A stretch of 37,475 nt of DNA, taken from NCBI GenBank assembly GCA_039191605.1, contig JBCCXL010000036.1, positions 1-37,475 of the forward strand. Direction: 5' to 3'. Below, piece after piece: positions 7,633-16,259 of the stretch (its first letter is position 1; each line of letters begins with the position of its first letter). Origin of the DNA: JBCCXL01 sp039191605. GTDB taxonomy: Bacteria > Acidobacteriota > Thermoanaerobaculia > Multivoradales > JAHZIX01. Position numbers and translations under genes: made by a program. Under the pieces are notes generated by a model. That model was not told where the DNA came from and did not search any database. It was given only the letters and a program-made list of their open reading frames with translations.

Positions 7633-9552
7633 GTGAGTCATCTTTCCTCTTTCTTCGGGCGATCTTCTAGGTCCCGCGTTCGCGGGCTGGGGCTGCTGCT
7701 TTGTGCTTTCTTGGCAGCCCCGTCACCGGCCCTCGCCCAGGCGCCGGAGGACGACCCCTGGGTGCGGGTGGATACTCCCCACTTCACCCTCTTCTGCCAG
7801 GTGCAGGAAGAGATAGAGCTGGAGCGTGCGCTGGTCCTGGCGGAGGACCTGGAGGCTCTCCACGCCGTGCTGCAGGGCTTCATGGGAGATCTCGCGGTGC
7901 GTTCCACGGGACCAACGCTGATCTACGTATACCGGGATTCCGAGAGCTTCCAGCCGGTGCAGCGGCAGGTCAAGCGCGATTCCACCGGCATCGTCGGCTT
8001 CTTCTTGAGCGCCGGTCACGCCCAATACGTCGCCGTCGACGGCGATTCGAGGCGAGACGTGCGGCGGGTGATCTACCACGAATACATCCACCACTTCGTC
8101 AAGCATCACCTGCCCGGCATGCCCCTGTGGTTCAACGAAGGGCTGGCGGAGTACTACAGCACCTTTCGGCTGGTGAGGGGCGAAGAAGGGGGGGCGGTGG
8201 CCCAGCTGGGAACGCCGCCGACTTCCCTGCGGCGCTGGCTGGAGCGCAGCTCCTTAGAGCCGCTGGCGGAGATCCTCGCCGCCAACCGAGGCTCGCACTA
8301 TTACTCCGACAGCGATCACCGCGGCGCCTTCTACTCTCAATCCTGGCTTCTGGTGCACTACCTGCTGAACGGCGCCCAGGTCTCGCCGGAGGCCCTCGGT
8401 CGGCGCTCCGGCGACGGCGACCGGGGGCAGCAGCTGGTGGACTATCTCGCCCGGGTGGCAGATGGGGAAGATGCCTCGGCGGCCTTCGAAAAGGCTTTCC
8501 GGGGGGTGACCTACCGCATGCTGGAACGGGAGCTGGAGGCCTATCTCCTGCTGCCCGCTCTGCCGCTGCTGGAGGTCGAGGTGCGGGCGGCGCCGGTGGC
8601 GGACCTGGATTCCGCCGTGTCTCTCTCGGCGGCGCGGATTCGTGCGCGGCTGGGAGATCTGTGGACCCGCCTGCCGGGGGCCGGCTCCCGAGAGACCGCC
8701 CGCCGCCTGCTGCAGGAAGGATACGAGCTCAACTCAGAAGATCCCCTGGTGCATCGAGGTCTGGGCTATCTCGAGCTTCGCGCCGGCAACTACCTGGACG
8801 CGCTGCGCTGGCTGCAGGCCAGCGTCGCCCGCGAGTCGCGGGATGGGGAGACCTACGAGCTGTTGGGGGAGGCTCATCTAGCGAGGGCCCTGGAGGCCCG
8901 ACGGGCCCTGCACCCCGGCGCCGCGGAGAACGAGAAGGCGGTGGTGGAGCGCAGCGTGGAGAAGGCGTTGAGCTCGTTTCAGCAAAGCGCCCAGTTGGCG
9001 CCCCAGGTCTTCGGCCCCTGGTTTGGCCAGGGTAGGAGCGCCCTGGTGTCGTATCAGCGACCTTCCCCGGGCGTCTTCCAGGCTCTGCGTCGCGCCCGCA
9101 CGCTAAAGCCAGAAAGTCTCAATGTGCTCTCCCTGGAGGCTCAGCTTCTCGCCCGCGACGGGCGTCCCCAGGCCGCTCTCCAGCTAGTACGGCGGGTGGC
9201 GGCGCGGCGGCCGCAGCTGGCGGAGTCGATGGCCGGACGGCTGGAGCAAGAGATGGAGCTTCAGCTGCGGGAGCTGCTGGCCGCCGGGGAGTTGCGGGGA
9301 GCGGTGGAGACCCTCGCCGCATGGGCGGCGGGGTGGGAGGTGGCGGAGGATTGGGAGCAGGCTCAGCGGCTGCGGGACGAGGTGCGGCGTTTGGAGAACC
9401 ACCTGCAACTGCGGCAAGCGCTGAGCTGGATCGAGGAGGGGCGCCGGGACGAAGCGGAAGCGGAGCTTCGAGAGCTGAGCTGGAATGCAGAAGAGGCAAC
9501 CCTTCGGCAGGAGGCGGAGCGCATTCTGGAATCACTGCGTACTCGGCCTTAA
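7633..9552 (+). CDS. Secreted HExxH (gluzincin-like) protein with C-terminal TPRs
   Basis: A predicted exported protein, about 639 residues from GTG 7633. The n-region is basic (RSRVRG) and is followed by a hydrophobic core and an ALAQA cleavage site. A zinc-peptidase signature HEYIH (149-153) is followed by WFNEGLAEYY (166-175), the pattern of the DUF1570/MA-like gluzincin group, in which an acidic residue of EGLAE supplies the third zinc ligand. The C-terminal half carries TPR-like repeats (about 340-520) and an Arg/Glu-rich helical tail. A TTG further upstream (7528) would add 35 residues before the signal peptide and is less likely. A related HELTH/LDEGLAEA protein lies at 23436-24905. 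Substrate unknown; peptidase activity is inferred. Confidence 0.7.
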   Translation: MSHLSSFFGRSSRSRVRGLGLLLCAFLAAPSPALAQAPEDDPWVRVDTPHFTLFCQVQEEIELERALVLAEDLEALHAVLQGFMGDLAVRSTGPTLIYVYRDSESFQPVQRQVKRDSTGIVGFFLSAGHAQYVAVDGDSRRDVRRVIYHEYIHHFVKHHLPGMPLWFNEGLAEYYSTFRLVRGEEGGAVAQLGTPPTSLRRWLERSSLEPLAEILAANRGSHYYSDSDHRGAFYSQSWLLVHYLLNGAQVSPEALGRRSGDGDRGQQLVDYLARVADGEDASAAFEKAFRGVTYRMLERELEAYLLLPALPLLEVEVRAAPVADLDSAVSLSAARIRARLGDLWTRLPGAGSRETARRLLQEGYELNSEDPLVHRGLGYLELRAGNYLDALRWLQASVARESRDGETYELLGEAHLARALEARRALHPGAAENEKAVVERSVEKALSSFQQSAQLAPQVFGPWFGQGRSALVSYQRPSPGVFQALRRARTLKPESLNVLSLEAQLLARDGRPQAALQLVRRVAARRPQLAESMAGRLEQEMELQLRELLAAGELRGAVETLAAWAAGWEVAEDWEQAQRLRDEVRRLENHLQLRQALSWIEEGRRDEAEAELRELSWNAEEATLRQEAERILESLRTRP

Positions 9553-9896
9553 GCACCCGACCTGTGTACTGGTCCTGTGTACTGGGCCTGTGGGCTTGGC
9601 TCTGGGCTCAATTCCGGAGATCCCGTTGTGTTTGAGACGGCGGTTTCTTCTCGCGGAACCCACCGAGGGGAGCAGCCTCCGGTCTCCGCGGCGAGAGTTG
9701 CAGCGGGGAGGGACCAGAACTTCCGCCGGAATTTCGATAGCATGATCCCCTCGGCCTACACATCGATCTCGCTTTTTCCCGTGATTCGCGACGGGCAGCG
9801 GCGTCGCGGTTTGGCCGAAACCTCTTTCCTTATCCAAAGGCCTTAGAGCCGGCGCCTCGCCGGAGCAGACCACCGTCCCGCGGAGAGCATTGCCTC
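9553..9896. other. Leader/spacer before the sucA operon
   Basis: 344 bp without a gene. It starts with three 13-bp tandem units (CCTGTGTACTGGT and variants, 9561-9599) just after the previous stop. A compact hairpin CCGGCG-CCT-CGCCGG (9849-9863) lies about 35 nt before the sucA start. The operon promoter should be here, but I could not find a convincing -35/-10 pair. Confidence 0.4.
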
Positions 9897-12800
9897 ATGG
9901 ATTCGACCCTCGATCTTGCTAGCGAGAGCCTCGGCTTCGTCGAAGCCCTCTACGATCGTTATTTGCGTGACCCTCACTCGGTTTCGGAGGCGTGGCGCCA
10001 AGCCTTCGAAAGGCTGGGGCCAGCGGCGGCGGAAGTGGCATCCAGCGCCATCGATGGCGGCATTCAGCTGGGGCCTTCCTTCCGCCCGTCGTCGATCTTC
10101 AATCCGCCCGGTGGTGCTGCGGGGGGAGACGGCAATGGTGCGGCGGTTTCGGCGGCGGGGGTGCCCTCCTCCCTCGGCGTCGTCGAAGTCCGGCCGCCGA
10201 GCTCGTCGTCGATCGAAGAGTGGGTGCGTTTTCTCAGCGCGGTGCCTCTCTTTCAATACGCCGATCAGGGGGTGGTAGAAGACATCGCCCGGGCGGCGAC
10301 GGAGATCACCCTGGAGGACGGGCAGCTGCTCTTTCGCCAGGGAGAGGCGAGCCAAGACTTCTTCGTGGTGATCGAGGGCAGGGTGGTCATCGTGCGGGAT
10401 GACGAGACGGTGGCGAACCTGCAGAGCGGTCAAGTGGTGGGCGAGCTGGGGGTGTTGGATCACGCTCCTCGCATCGCCAACGCCATCGCCAGCGGAACGG
10501 TGAGGGCGCTGCGCCTCACCGGCGAAGACATCCTCGGCCGGGTGGAGGAACATCCGGCGTTGGCCCTAGGGCTGTTGCGAGGCCTGGCCGGTCGTCTGCG
10601 GGATAAGGGAACCCGGCAGGTGAGGGTGGATCAGCTGCTGCGCTCCTACCGAGTACGGGGGCATCTCGCCGCGGACATCAACCCCCTCGGCAACGCCGAC
10701 GTGGAGGTTCCGGAGCTCGGGCTAGATTTTTGGGGCCTGGGTGAGGAGGACCTCGACAGCCTCTTCTTCAGCCGCACCATTCCCGGTACCCACATGCTCA
10801 CGCTGCGGCAGATCCGGCAGCGCATGGAGGAAGCCTATTGTGGCTCCATCGGTCTGCAGTACATGCACATCGATTCGCTGGAGCGCAAAGAGTGGCTGCA
10901 GCGACGGGTGGAGGATCCCAAGGCACGGCGACAGCTGAGCCCCGAGGAGCAGCGCCGGATTCTCACCAAGCTCACCGACGCGGAGATCTTCGAACAATTC
11001 CTTCACAAGAAGTTCCTCGGCGCCAAGCGCTTCTCGGCGGAAGGGGCAGAGACTTTGATCCCGCTGCTGGAGCAGGTGATCGAGGATGGTGCCGAGCAGG
11101 GGCTGGACGAGGTGGTCATCGGCATGGCCCACCGCGGTCGCCTGAACGTGCTGGCGAACATCATGGAGAAGGAGCCGGCGCAGATCTTCCGCGAATTTCG
11201 CGATGACACCCCGGAGCTTTACCGCGGTCGCGGTGACGTGAAGTATCACCTCGGCTACAGCTCCGACCGCACTCTCTCCAACGGGCGCCAGGTGCATCTC
11301 TCTCTCTGCTTCAACCCCTCTCACCTAGAATTCGTCGCGCCGGTGGCGATGGGGCGGGTGCGGGCGAAGCAAGATCATTTCGGGGATACCGAGCGCAACC
11401 GGGCGATGGCCATCGTGATTCATGGGGACGCCGCCTTCGCCGGCCAGGGGGTGGTGCAGGAGATGCTCAACATGAGCCTGCTGCCGGCCTACTTCACCGG
11501 CGGCACTCTGCACCTCATCGTCAACAACCAGATCGGCTTCACCACGCCTCCCGAGAGCGCCCGCTCGGTGCATTACGCCACCGACGTGGCGAAGATGCTC
11601 CAGACTCCCATCTTCCACGTCAACGGAGAGCATCCCGAGGCGGTGGCGCACACCGTGAGCATGGCGATGGAATACCGCCGCAAATTCCACAGCGACGTGA
11701 TCATCGACATGTATTGCTATCGGCTCTACGGCCACAACGAGGGCGACGAGCCCTCCTTCACTCAGCCGGTGCTCTACGAGAAGATCCGCCAGCGTAAGAC
11801 GGTGCGGGAGGCCTACATCGATAGCCTGGTGAAGCTGGGGGATATCGATCGGGAAGAGGCGGATCGGGTGGCGACGGCGCGCCGCGAGGTGCTGGAAGTG
11901 GAGCTTCAGAAGGCGGGGGATCCCTCGTGGAGCCCGCAGCAGGTTTCCAGCGGTGCCGGCGCCTGGTCGAGCTACCGAGGTGGTCTGGACTCCGAAGTCG
12001 AGGATATTGCGACGCGCTTTGACTCGGAGCAGCTGGCCCGACTGCTGCGGGAGCAGACCGAGGTGCCGGAAGGCTTTCAGGTCCACCGCAAGCTGCAGCG
12101 CCTGCTCTTCAAAGCTCGGCGGGAGATGGCCGACGGCAACAGGCCGCTGGATTGGAGCGCGGGAGAATCGCTGGCCCTCGCCACGCTGCTGGAGGAGGGG
12201 CATTCGGTGCGTCTCACCGGGCAGGATGCCGGGCGTGGAACCTTCAGTCACCGTCATGCGGTGCTCCACGACTCGGAAAACGGAAACACCTATCTCCCGC
12301 TGACCCGCTTCGCCCGGGAGGGGCAGCGCTTCGAGGTCTGGGACAGCCCCCTCTCGGAGGTCGGCCCGCTGGGCTTCGAATACGGCATGAGCCTCGATTC
12401 CCCCGATTGGCTGGTGCTGTGGGAGGCGCAATTCGGCGATTTCGTCAACGTCGCCCAGGTGATCATCGATCAGTTCATCTCCAGCAGTGAAGACAAATGG
12501 CGGCGCCTCTCCGGCCTGGTAATGCTGCTGCCCCACGGCTTCGAGGGTCAGGGGCCGGAGCATTCCAGCGCGCGGCTGGAGCGATTCCTCAATCTCTGCG
12601 CCGAGGACAACCTTCAGGTGGTGAACCTCACCACCCCGGCGCAGCTCTTTCACTGCTTGCGGCGCCAGGTGCTGCGTCCCTGGCGCAAGCCACTGATCGT
12701 GATGTCGCCGAAGAGCCTGCTGCGTCATGCTCAGGCGGTATCCAGTCTCGAAGAGCTATCCGATGGTGCTTTCCAGCGCCTGATTGCCGATCAAGGGGAG

Positions 12801-13175
12801 CGGGATCCCGCCAAGGTGGATCGGGTGCTGCTGACCAGCGGCAAGCTCTACTATGAGCTGGCGGACGCGAGAGAGCAGCGAGAGGCAGAGAACGTCGCCA
12901 TCCTGCGACTGGAGCAGTACTATCCGCTGCGCCTCCAGGAGCTCGAGGAGGTGCTCGGCATCTACGCCGACGGCACTCCCGTGACCTGGGTTCAGGAAGA
13001 GCCCGCCAACATGGGAGCGGGGTCGTTCCTCCTTGGCCTGCTGGGCGATAAGATCGCCGGGCGCTGGCCTCTGCGCTCCGTTTCCCGGCTCGCCTCCGCG
13101 AGCCCCGCCACCGGCTCCGCCGCTGCCCACAAGCAGGAGCAGGCAGAGCTCATCGAGCGCGCTTTTTCGTCCTGA
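9897..13175 (+). CDS. sucA: 2-oxoglutarate dehydrogenase E1 with inserted cyclic-nucleotide-binding domain
   Basis: Thiamine-diphosphate-dependent E1 of the 2-oxoglutarate dehydrogenase complex, which decarboxylates 2-oxoglutarate and succinylates the lipoyl group of E2 (next gene). The N-terminal E1 helix with ALYDRYLRDP is at about 13-40 and the dehydrogenase core starts at about 240 (GHLAADINPLG; AHRGRLNVLA at 411-420; HGDAAFAGQGVVQEM). The transketolase-like pyrimidine domain (GQDAGRGTFSHRHAVLHD) and a normal C-terminal domain follow. Between the N-terminal helix and the core lies an extra domain (about 106-236) with the cNMP-binding fold pattern: FRQGEASQDFFVVIEGRV, then GELGVLDHAPRIANAIA (182-198), holding the Glu183 and Arg192 positions that contact the cyclic nucleotide in CAP/PKA-R proteins. 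A Gly/Ala/Ser linker precedes it. At 1092 residues it is about 160 longer than typical SucA (~930). Succinyltransferase domains are not fused, matching the separate sucB. Confidence 0.93.
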   Translation: MDSTLDLASESLGFVEALYDRYLRDPHSVSEAWRQAFERLGPAAAEVASSAIDGGIQLGPSFRPSSIFNPPGGAAGGDGNGAAVSAAGVPSSLGVVEVRPPSSSSIEEWVRFLSAVPLFQYADQGVVEDIARAATEITLEDGQLLFRQGEASQDFFVVIEGRVVIVRDDETVANLQSGQVVGELGVLDHAPRIANAIASGTVRALRLTGEDILGRVEEHPALALGLLRGLAGRLRDKGTRQVRVDQLLRSYRVRGHLAADINPLGNADVEVPELGLDFWGLGEEDLDSLFFSRTIPGTHMLTLRQIRQRMEEAYCGSIGLQYMHIDSLERKEWLQRRVEDPKARRQLSPEEQRRILTKLTDAEIFEQFLHKKFLGAKRFSAEGAETLIPLLEQVIEDGAEQGLDEVVIGMAHRGRLNVLANIMEKEPAQIFREFRDDTPELYRGRGDVKYHLGYSSDRTLSNGRQVHLSLCFNPSHLEFVAPVAMGRVRAKQDHFGDTERNRAMAIVIHGDAAFAGQGVVQEMLNMSLLPAYFTGGTLHLIVNNQIGFTTPPESARSVHYATDVAKMLQTPIFHVNGEHPEAVAHTVSMAMEYRRKFHSDVIIDMYCYRLYGHNEGDEPSFTQPVLYEKIRQRKTVREAYIDSLVKLGDIDREEADRVATARREVLEVELQKAGDPSWSPQQVSSGAGAWSSYRGGLDSEVEDIATRFDSEQLARLLREQTEVPEGFQVHRKLQRLLFKARREMADGNRPLDWSAGESLALATLLEEGHSVRLTGQDAGRGTFSHRHAVLHDSENGNTYLPLTRFAREGQRFEVWDSPLSEVGPLGFEYGMSLDSPDWLVLWEAQFGDFVNVAQVIIDQFISSSEDKWRRLSGLVMLLPHGFEGQGPEHSSARLERFLNLCAEDNLQVVNLTTPAQLFHCLRRQVLRPWRKPLIVMSPKSLLRHAQAVSSLEELSDGAFQRLIADQGERDPAKVDRVLLTSGKLYYELADAREQREAENVAILRLEQYYPLRLQELEEVLGIYADGTPVTWVQEEPANMGAGSFLLGLLGDKIAGRWPLRSVSRLASASPATGSAAAHKQEQAELIERAFSS

Positions 13176-13229
13176 TACTTCTCGATCAAGAGTCCCGATT
13201 CATCAAATACCCCGATTCCGAGGCAAGAC

Positions 13230-14483
13230 ATGGCCCATGAGTTGAAGATCCCCCAATCCGGCGAGTCCATCACTGAGGTGGAGATCGGCGAGTGGCTGGT
13301 TCAGGAAGGCGAGTTCGTCGCGGTGGATGAGCCGGTGGTCGTCATCGAGACGGACAAGGCGTCCATGGAGCTCCCGGCTCCGGTGAGCGGCACCCTGGCC
13401 AAGATTCTCGTGGCGGAGGGTGACGAAGCCGCGGTGGGCGACGTCATCGGCGTGATGGAAGAGGGCGAAGCGGCGGAGTCCAAGGGCAGCGCCGAAGCGC
13501 CGGCGGCGGCTGCCGCACCCGCGGAAGCCGCCGCTCCGGAAGCCGCCGCCTCAGAAGCTACCGACGAGGATGCCCGGGTGATGCCCGCGGCCCGTCGCCT
13601 GCTGGACGAACATGGCCTGGCGGCTTCGGCGGTGAAGGCCACCGGCCCCGGCGGCCGCCTGCTGAAGGAAGATGTCCAGCGTCATCTGGAGTCCTCCTCC
13701 TCGGGTGCCGCTCCAGCCCCCGCGGCGAAGCCGGCTCCCGCGCCGGCGGCGAAGCCCGCGCCGGCGGCTACCGGGCCGCGACAGGAGGAGCGAGTCAAGC
13801 TCAGCCGACTGCGCCGCACCATCGCCACTCGGCTGGTGGAGGCACAGCAGAACGCCGCTCTGCTCACCACCTTCAACGAGGTGGACATGTCGGCGGTGAT
13901 GGCGCTGCGCAAGAAGTACCAGCCGGAATTCGTTGAGAAGTACGGCCGCAAGGTCGGCTTCATGTCCTTCTTCGTCAAGGCGGTGATCGAGGGCCTCAAA
14001 GAGATCCCCGGCCTCAACGCCGAGATCCGCCTCGAGGATCGCGAGGTCATCTACCGCAACTACTACGACATCGGCATCGCCGTTGGCGGTGGTCGCGGGC
14101 TGGTGGTGCCGGTGATCCGCAACGCGGAGCGCCTGAGCTTCGCCGAGATCGAGGCCACCATCACCGAGCTGGCGGTCAAGGCCCGGGACAACGAGCTGGA
14201 GCCGGAGGATCTGGAGGGTGGCACCTTCACCATCAGCAACGGCGGCATCTACGGCTCGATGCTCTCGACGCCCATCGTCAACCCGCCCCAGAGCGGCATC
14301 TTGGGGATGCACAACATCGTGGAGCGCCCGGTGGCGGTGAACGGGGAAGTGGTGATCCGCCCGATCATGTACCTGGCGCTGTCCTACGATCATCGAATCG
14401 TCGATGGCCGCGAGGCGGTGACCTTCCTGGTGCGGGTGAAGAAGGCCATCGAAGACCCGGCCCGACTGCTGCTGGAGGTTTGA
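13230..14483 (+). CDS. sucB: Dihydrolipoyllysine succinyltransferase, E2 of 2-oxoglutarate dehydrogenase
   Basis: Transfers the succinyl group from lipoyl-lysine to CoA and forms the core of the complex. The 417-residue protein has one lipoyl domain (1-76) with lipoylated Lys43 in ETDKASMEL, an Ala/Pro/Glu linker, an E1/E3-binding domain (about 116-153, starting VMPAARRLL), a second Ala/Pro linker, and the acyltransferase domain with the catalytic HRIVDG (388-393). CCGAGG lies 6 nt before ATG 13230. Position directly after sucA and before lpdA supports the 2-oxoglutarate rather than the pyruvate complex. Confidence 0.95.
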   Translation: MAHELKIPQSGESITEVEIGEWLVQEGEFVAVDEPVVVIETDKASMELPAPVSGTLAKILVAEGDEAAVGDVIGVMEEGEAAESKGSAEAPAAAAAPAEAAAPEAAASEATDEDARVMPAARRLLDEHGLAASAVKATGPGGRLLKEDVQRHLESSSSGAAPAPAAKPAPAPAAKPAPAATGPRQEERVKLSRLRRTIATRLVEAQQNAALLTTFNEVDMSAVMALRKKYQPEFVEKYGRKVGFMSFFVKAVIEGLKEIPGLNAEIRLEDREVIYRNYYDIGIAVGGGRGLVVPVIRNAERLSFAEIEATITELAVKARDNELEPEDLEGGTFTISNGGIYGSMLSTPIVNPPQSGILGMHNIVERPVAVNGEVVIRPIMYLALSYDHRIVDGREAVTFLVRVKKAIEDPARLLLEV

Positions 14484-14484
14484 A

Positions 14485-15918
14485 GTGAGCGAGAGTAAGC
14501 CTGATTCCAGCGCCTCGGGGGAGACCACGACCCACGATCTGGTGGTCATCGGTAGCGGCCCCGGAGGCTACGTCGCCGCCATTCGCGCCGCCCAGCTGGG
14601 CCTCGATACCGCCTGCGTGGAAGAAGAGCCGCGCCTCGGTGGCACCTGCCTGCGGGTGGGGTGCATCCCTTCCAAGGCTCTGTTGGAGCTCACCCACAAA
14701 TATGTTGAAGCCAAGGAGAGCTTCCAGGGCTACGGCATTCTCACCGGGGATGTGGGCTTCGATCTCTCGGCGATGATGGCTCATAAGGAGCAGACCGTCG
14801 ACGGCCTCACCTCCGGTGTTGCCGGCCTCTTCAAGAAAAATGGCGTGACCCGCTACGAGGGCCACGGTCGCCTGCTGGAGCGCGACGGAGATCACCACGT
14901 GGTGGAGGTCTACGGCAAAGACGGAACTCGTCTGAAGGCTCGCCGGGTGCTGCTCGCCACCGGCTCCAAGGTCGCCACCCTGCCGGGGGTAGAGATGGAT
15001 GGCGATCGCATTGGCGACAGCACCACCGCCCTCTCGTACCCCGAGGTGCCCAAGCACCTGGTGGTGATCGGGGCGGGGGTGATCGGCCTCGAGCTCGGCA
15101 GCGTGTGGGCCCGCCTCGGCGCCAAGGTGACGGTGCTGGAATATCTCGATCGCATTCTCGCCGGCATGGATCTGGAGACCGCGAAGAAGGCCCAGCGTCT
15201 GTTCAAGAAGCAGGGTTTGGACTTCCAGTTGGGGGTTCGGGTCACCGGTGCGCGGGTCGAGGGGGACGGCTGCGTGGTGGAGGCGGAGGGGCGCGATGCC
15301 ATCTCCTGTGACCGGGTGCTGGTGGCGGTGGGGCGCAGGCCCAATACCGACGGCCTGGGGCTCGAGAACGTCGGCCTGGAGACCAACCGGCGGGGTCAGA
15401 TTCCGGTGGGGGAGGGCTTCCGCACCGCGGTGGAGGGGATCTACGCCATCGGCGACGTGATCGACGGCCCGATGCTCGCCCACAAGGCGGAGGAAGAAGG
15501 GGTGGCCTGTGTCGAGCACATCGTCCTGGGCCACTCCCACATCGAATACGACGCCATTCCCAACGTCGTCTACACCCATCCGGAGATCGCCTCCGTCGGA
15601 CGCAGCGAGGAACAGCTGAAGGAAGACGGGGTGCCCTATCGCAAGGGGGTTTTCCCCTTCCAGGCCAACGGCCGGGCGCGGGCTCAGGGAGACACCAAGG
15701 GGCAGGTCAAGATCCTCGCCCACGAGGAGACCGACCGCATCCTCGGCGTGCATATTCTGGGCCCCCAGGCGGGAGATCTCATCGCCGAGGCGGCGGTGGC
15801 GATCTCCTTCGGCGCCAGCAGTGAAGACATCGCCCGCTCCAGCCACGCCCACCCGACGTTAGCGGAATGCCTCAAGGAAGCAGCGCTGGCGGTGGACGGC
15901 CGCACGCTGAATCTCTGA
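14485..15918 (+). CDS. lpdA: Dihydrolipoyl dehydrogenase, E3
   Basis: A flavoprotein that reoxidises dihydrolipoyl groups of E2 with NAD+. The 477-residue product has the FAD-binding GSGPGGYVAA motif (23-32), the redox disulfide GGTCLRVGC (Cys55 and Cys60), an NAD-binding GAGVIGLELG motif, and the C-terminal catalytic His456/Glu461 pair in HAHPTLAE. It starts with GTG at 14485, one base after the sucB stop, so it is part of the same operon. It may also serve other lipoyl complexes such as pyruvate dehydrogenase or glycine cleavage. Confidence 0.96.
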   Translation: MSESKPDSSASGETTTHDLVVIGSGPGGYVAAIRAAQLGLDTACVEEEPRLGGTCLRVGCIPSKALLELTHKYVEAKESFQGYGILTGDVGFDLSAMMAHKEQTVDGLTSGVAGLFKKNGVTRYEGHGRLLERDGDHHVVEVYGKDGTRLKARRVLLATGSKVATLPGVEMDGDRIGDSTTALSYPEVPKHLVVIGAGVIGLELGSVWARLGAKVTVLEYLDRILAGMDLETAKKAQRLFKKQGLDFQLGVRVTGARVEGDGCVVEAEGRDAISCDRVLVAVGRRPNTDGLGLENVGLETNRRGQIPVGEGFRTAVEGIYAIGDVIDGPMLAHKAEEEGVACVEHIVLGHSHIEYDAIPNVVYTHPEIASVGRSEEQLKEDGVPYRKGVFPFQANGRARAQGDTKGQVKILAHEETDRILGVHILGPQAGDLIAEAAVAISFGASSEDIARSSHAHPTLAECLKEAALAVDGRTLNL

Positions 15919-16259
15919 GCCCTAAGATCTGTGAGCCCTCTAAGCGTTTCGGCGCCCCTGGGCCCTAGCTCCCTGCACCCTCTCTTCCTCCCCTCTTTGT
16001 GCTTTGGGTCCTTGCAGGACTTTCGTGAAGGGGAGGAAGGAAGGTCGTGAGGCTCGATTTGGCAGGGCTGGAAGAGAATCTCCGCGTTCCGGGTTATGAT
16101 GTAGCGACATAGGCTGATCCCGGCGCCCTTTGATTCCCGAGGTCCTCTGCGGCAAAGCCGTCGACCGATTCGATGAATCTGCTCCGCCCTTCGACACTAC
16201 GTCTTATGACACGACGTCCTACGACACCGCGCCCTTCGATCGCCCTGGAGATTCTGTTC
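15919..16259. other. Spacer between lpdA and the secreted protease
   Basis: 341 bp without a convincing gene. CTTCCTCCCCT (15984-15994) and its reverse complement (16029-16039) form an 11-bp inverted repeat with a 34-nt interior, possibly the end of the suc transcript, though no T-tract follows. Three 15-bp degenerate units (16192-16236, of the type CGACACTACGTCTTA) stand just before the protease start. Confidence 0.4.

Noticed and set aside
9757..9790. T-run next to a small stem (CCCGT/ACGGG) before sucA as a terminator
   Set aside because: The T-run lies on the wrong side of the stem on the plus strand, and on the minus strand it is an A-run.
11325..12728. 467-residue minus-strand frame opposite sucA
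   Set aside because: It is an antisense shadow of a strongly conserved enzyme; His/Arg/Leu-rich composition comes from reading the complementary GC-rich codons.
16173..16259. Upstream start for the secreted protease
   Set aside because: It would put 29 Arg/Thr/Pro-rich residues, encoded by the 15-bp repeats, in front of a normal signal peptide.
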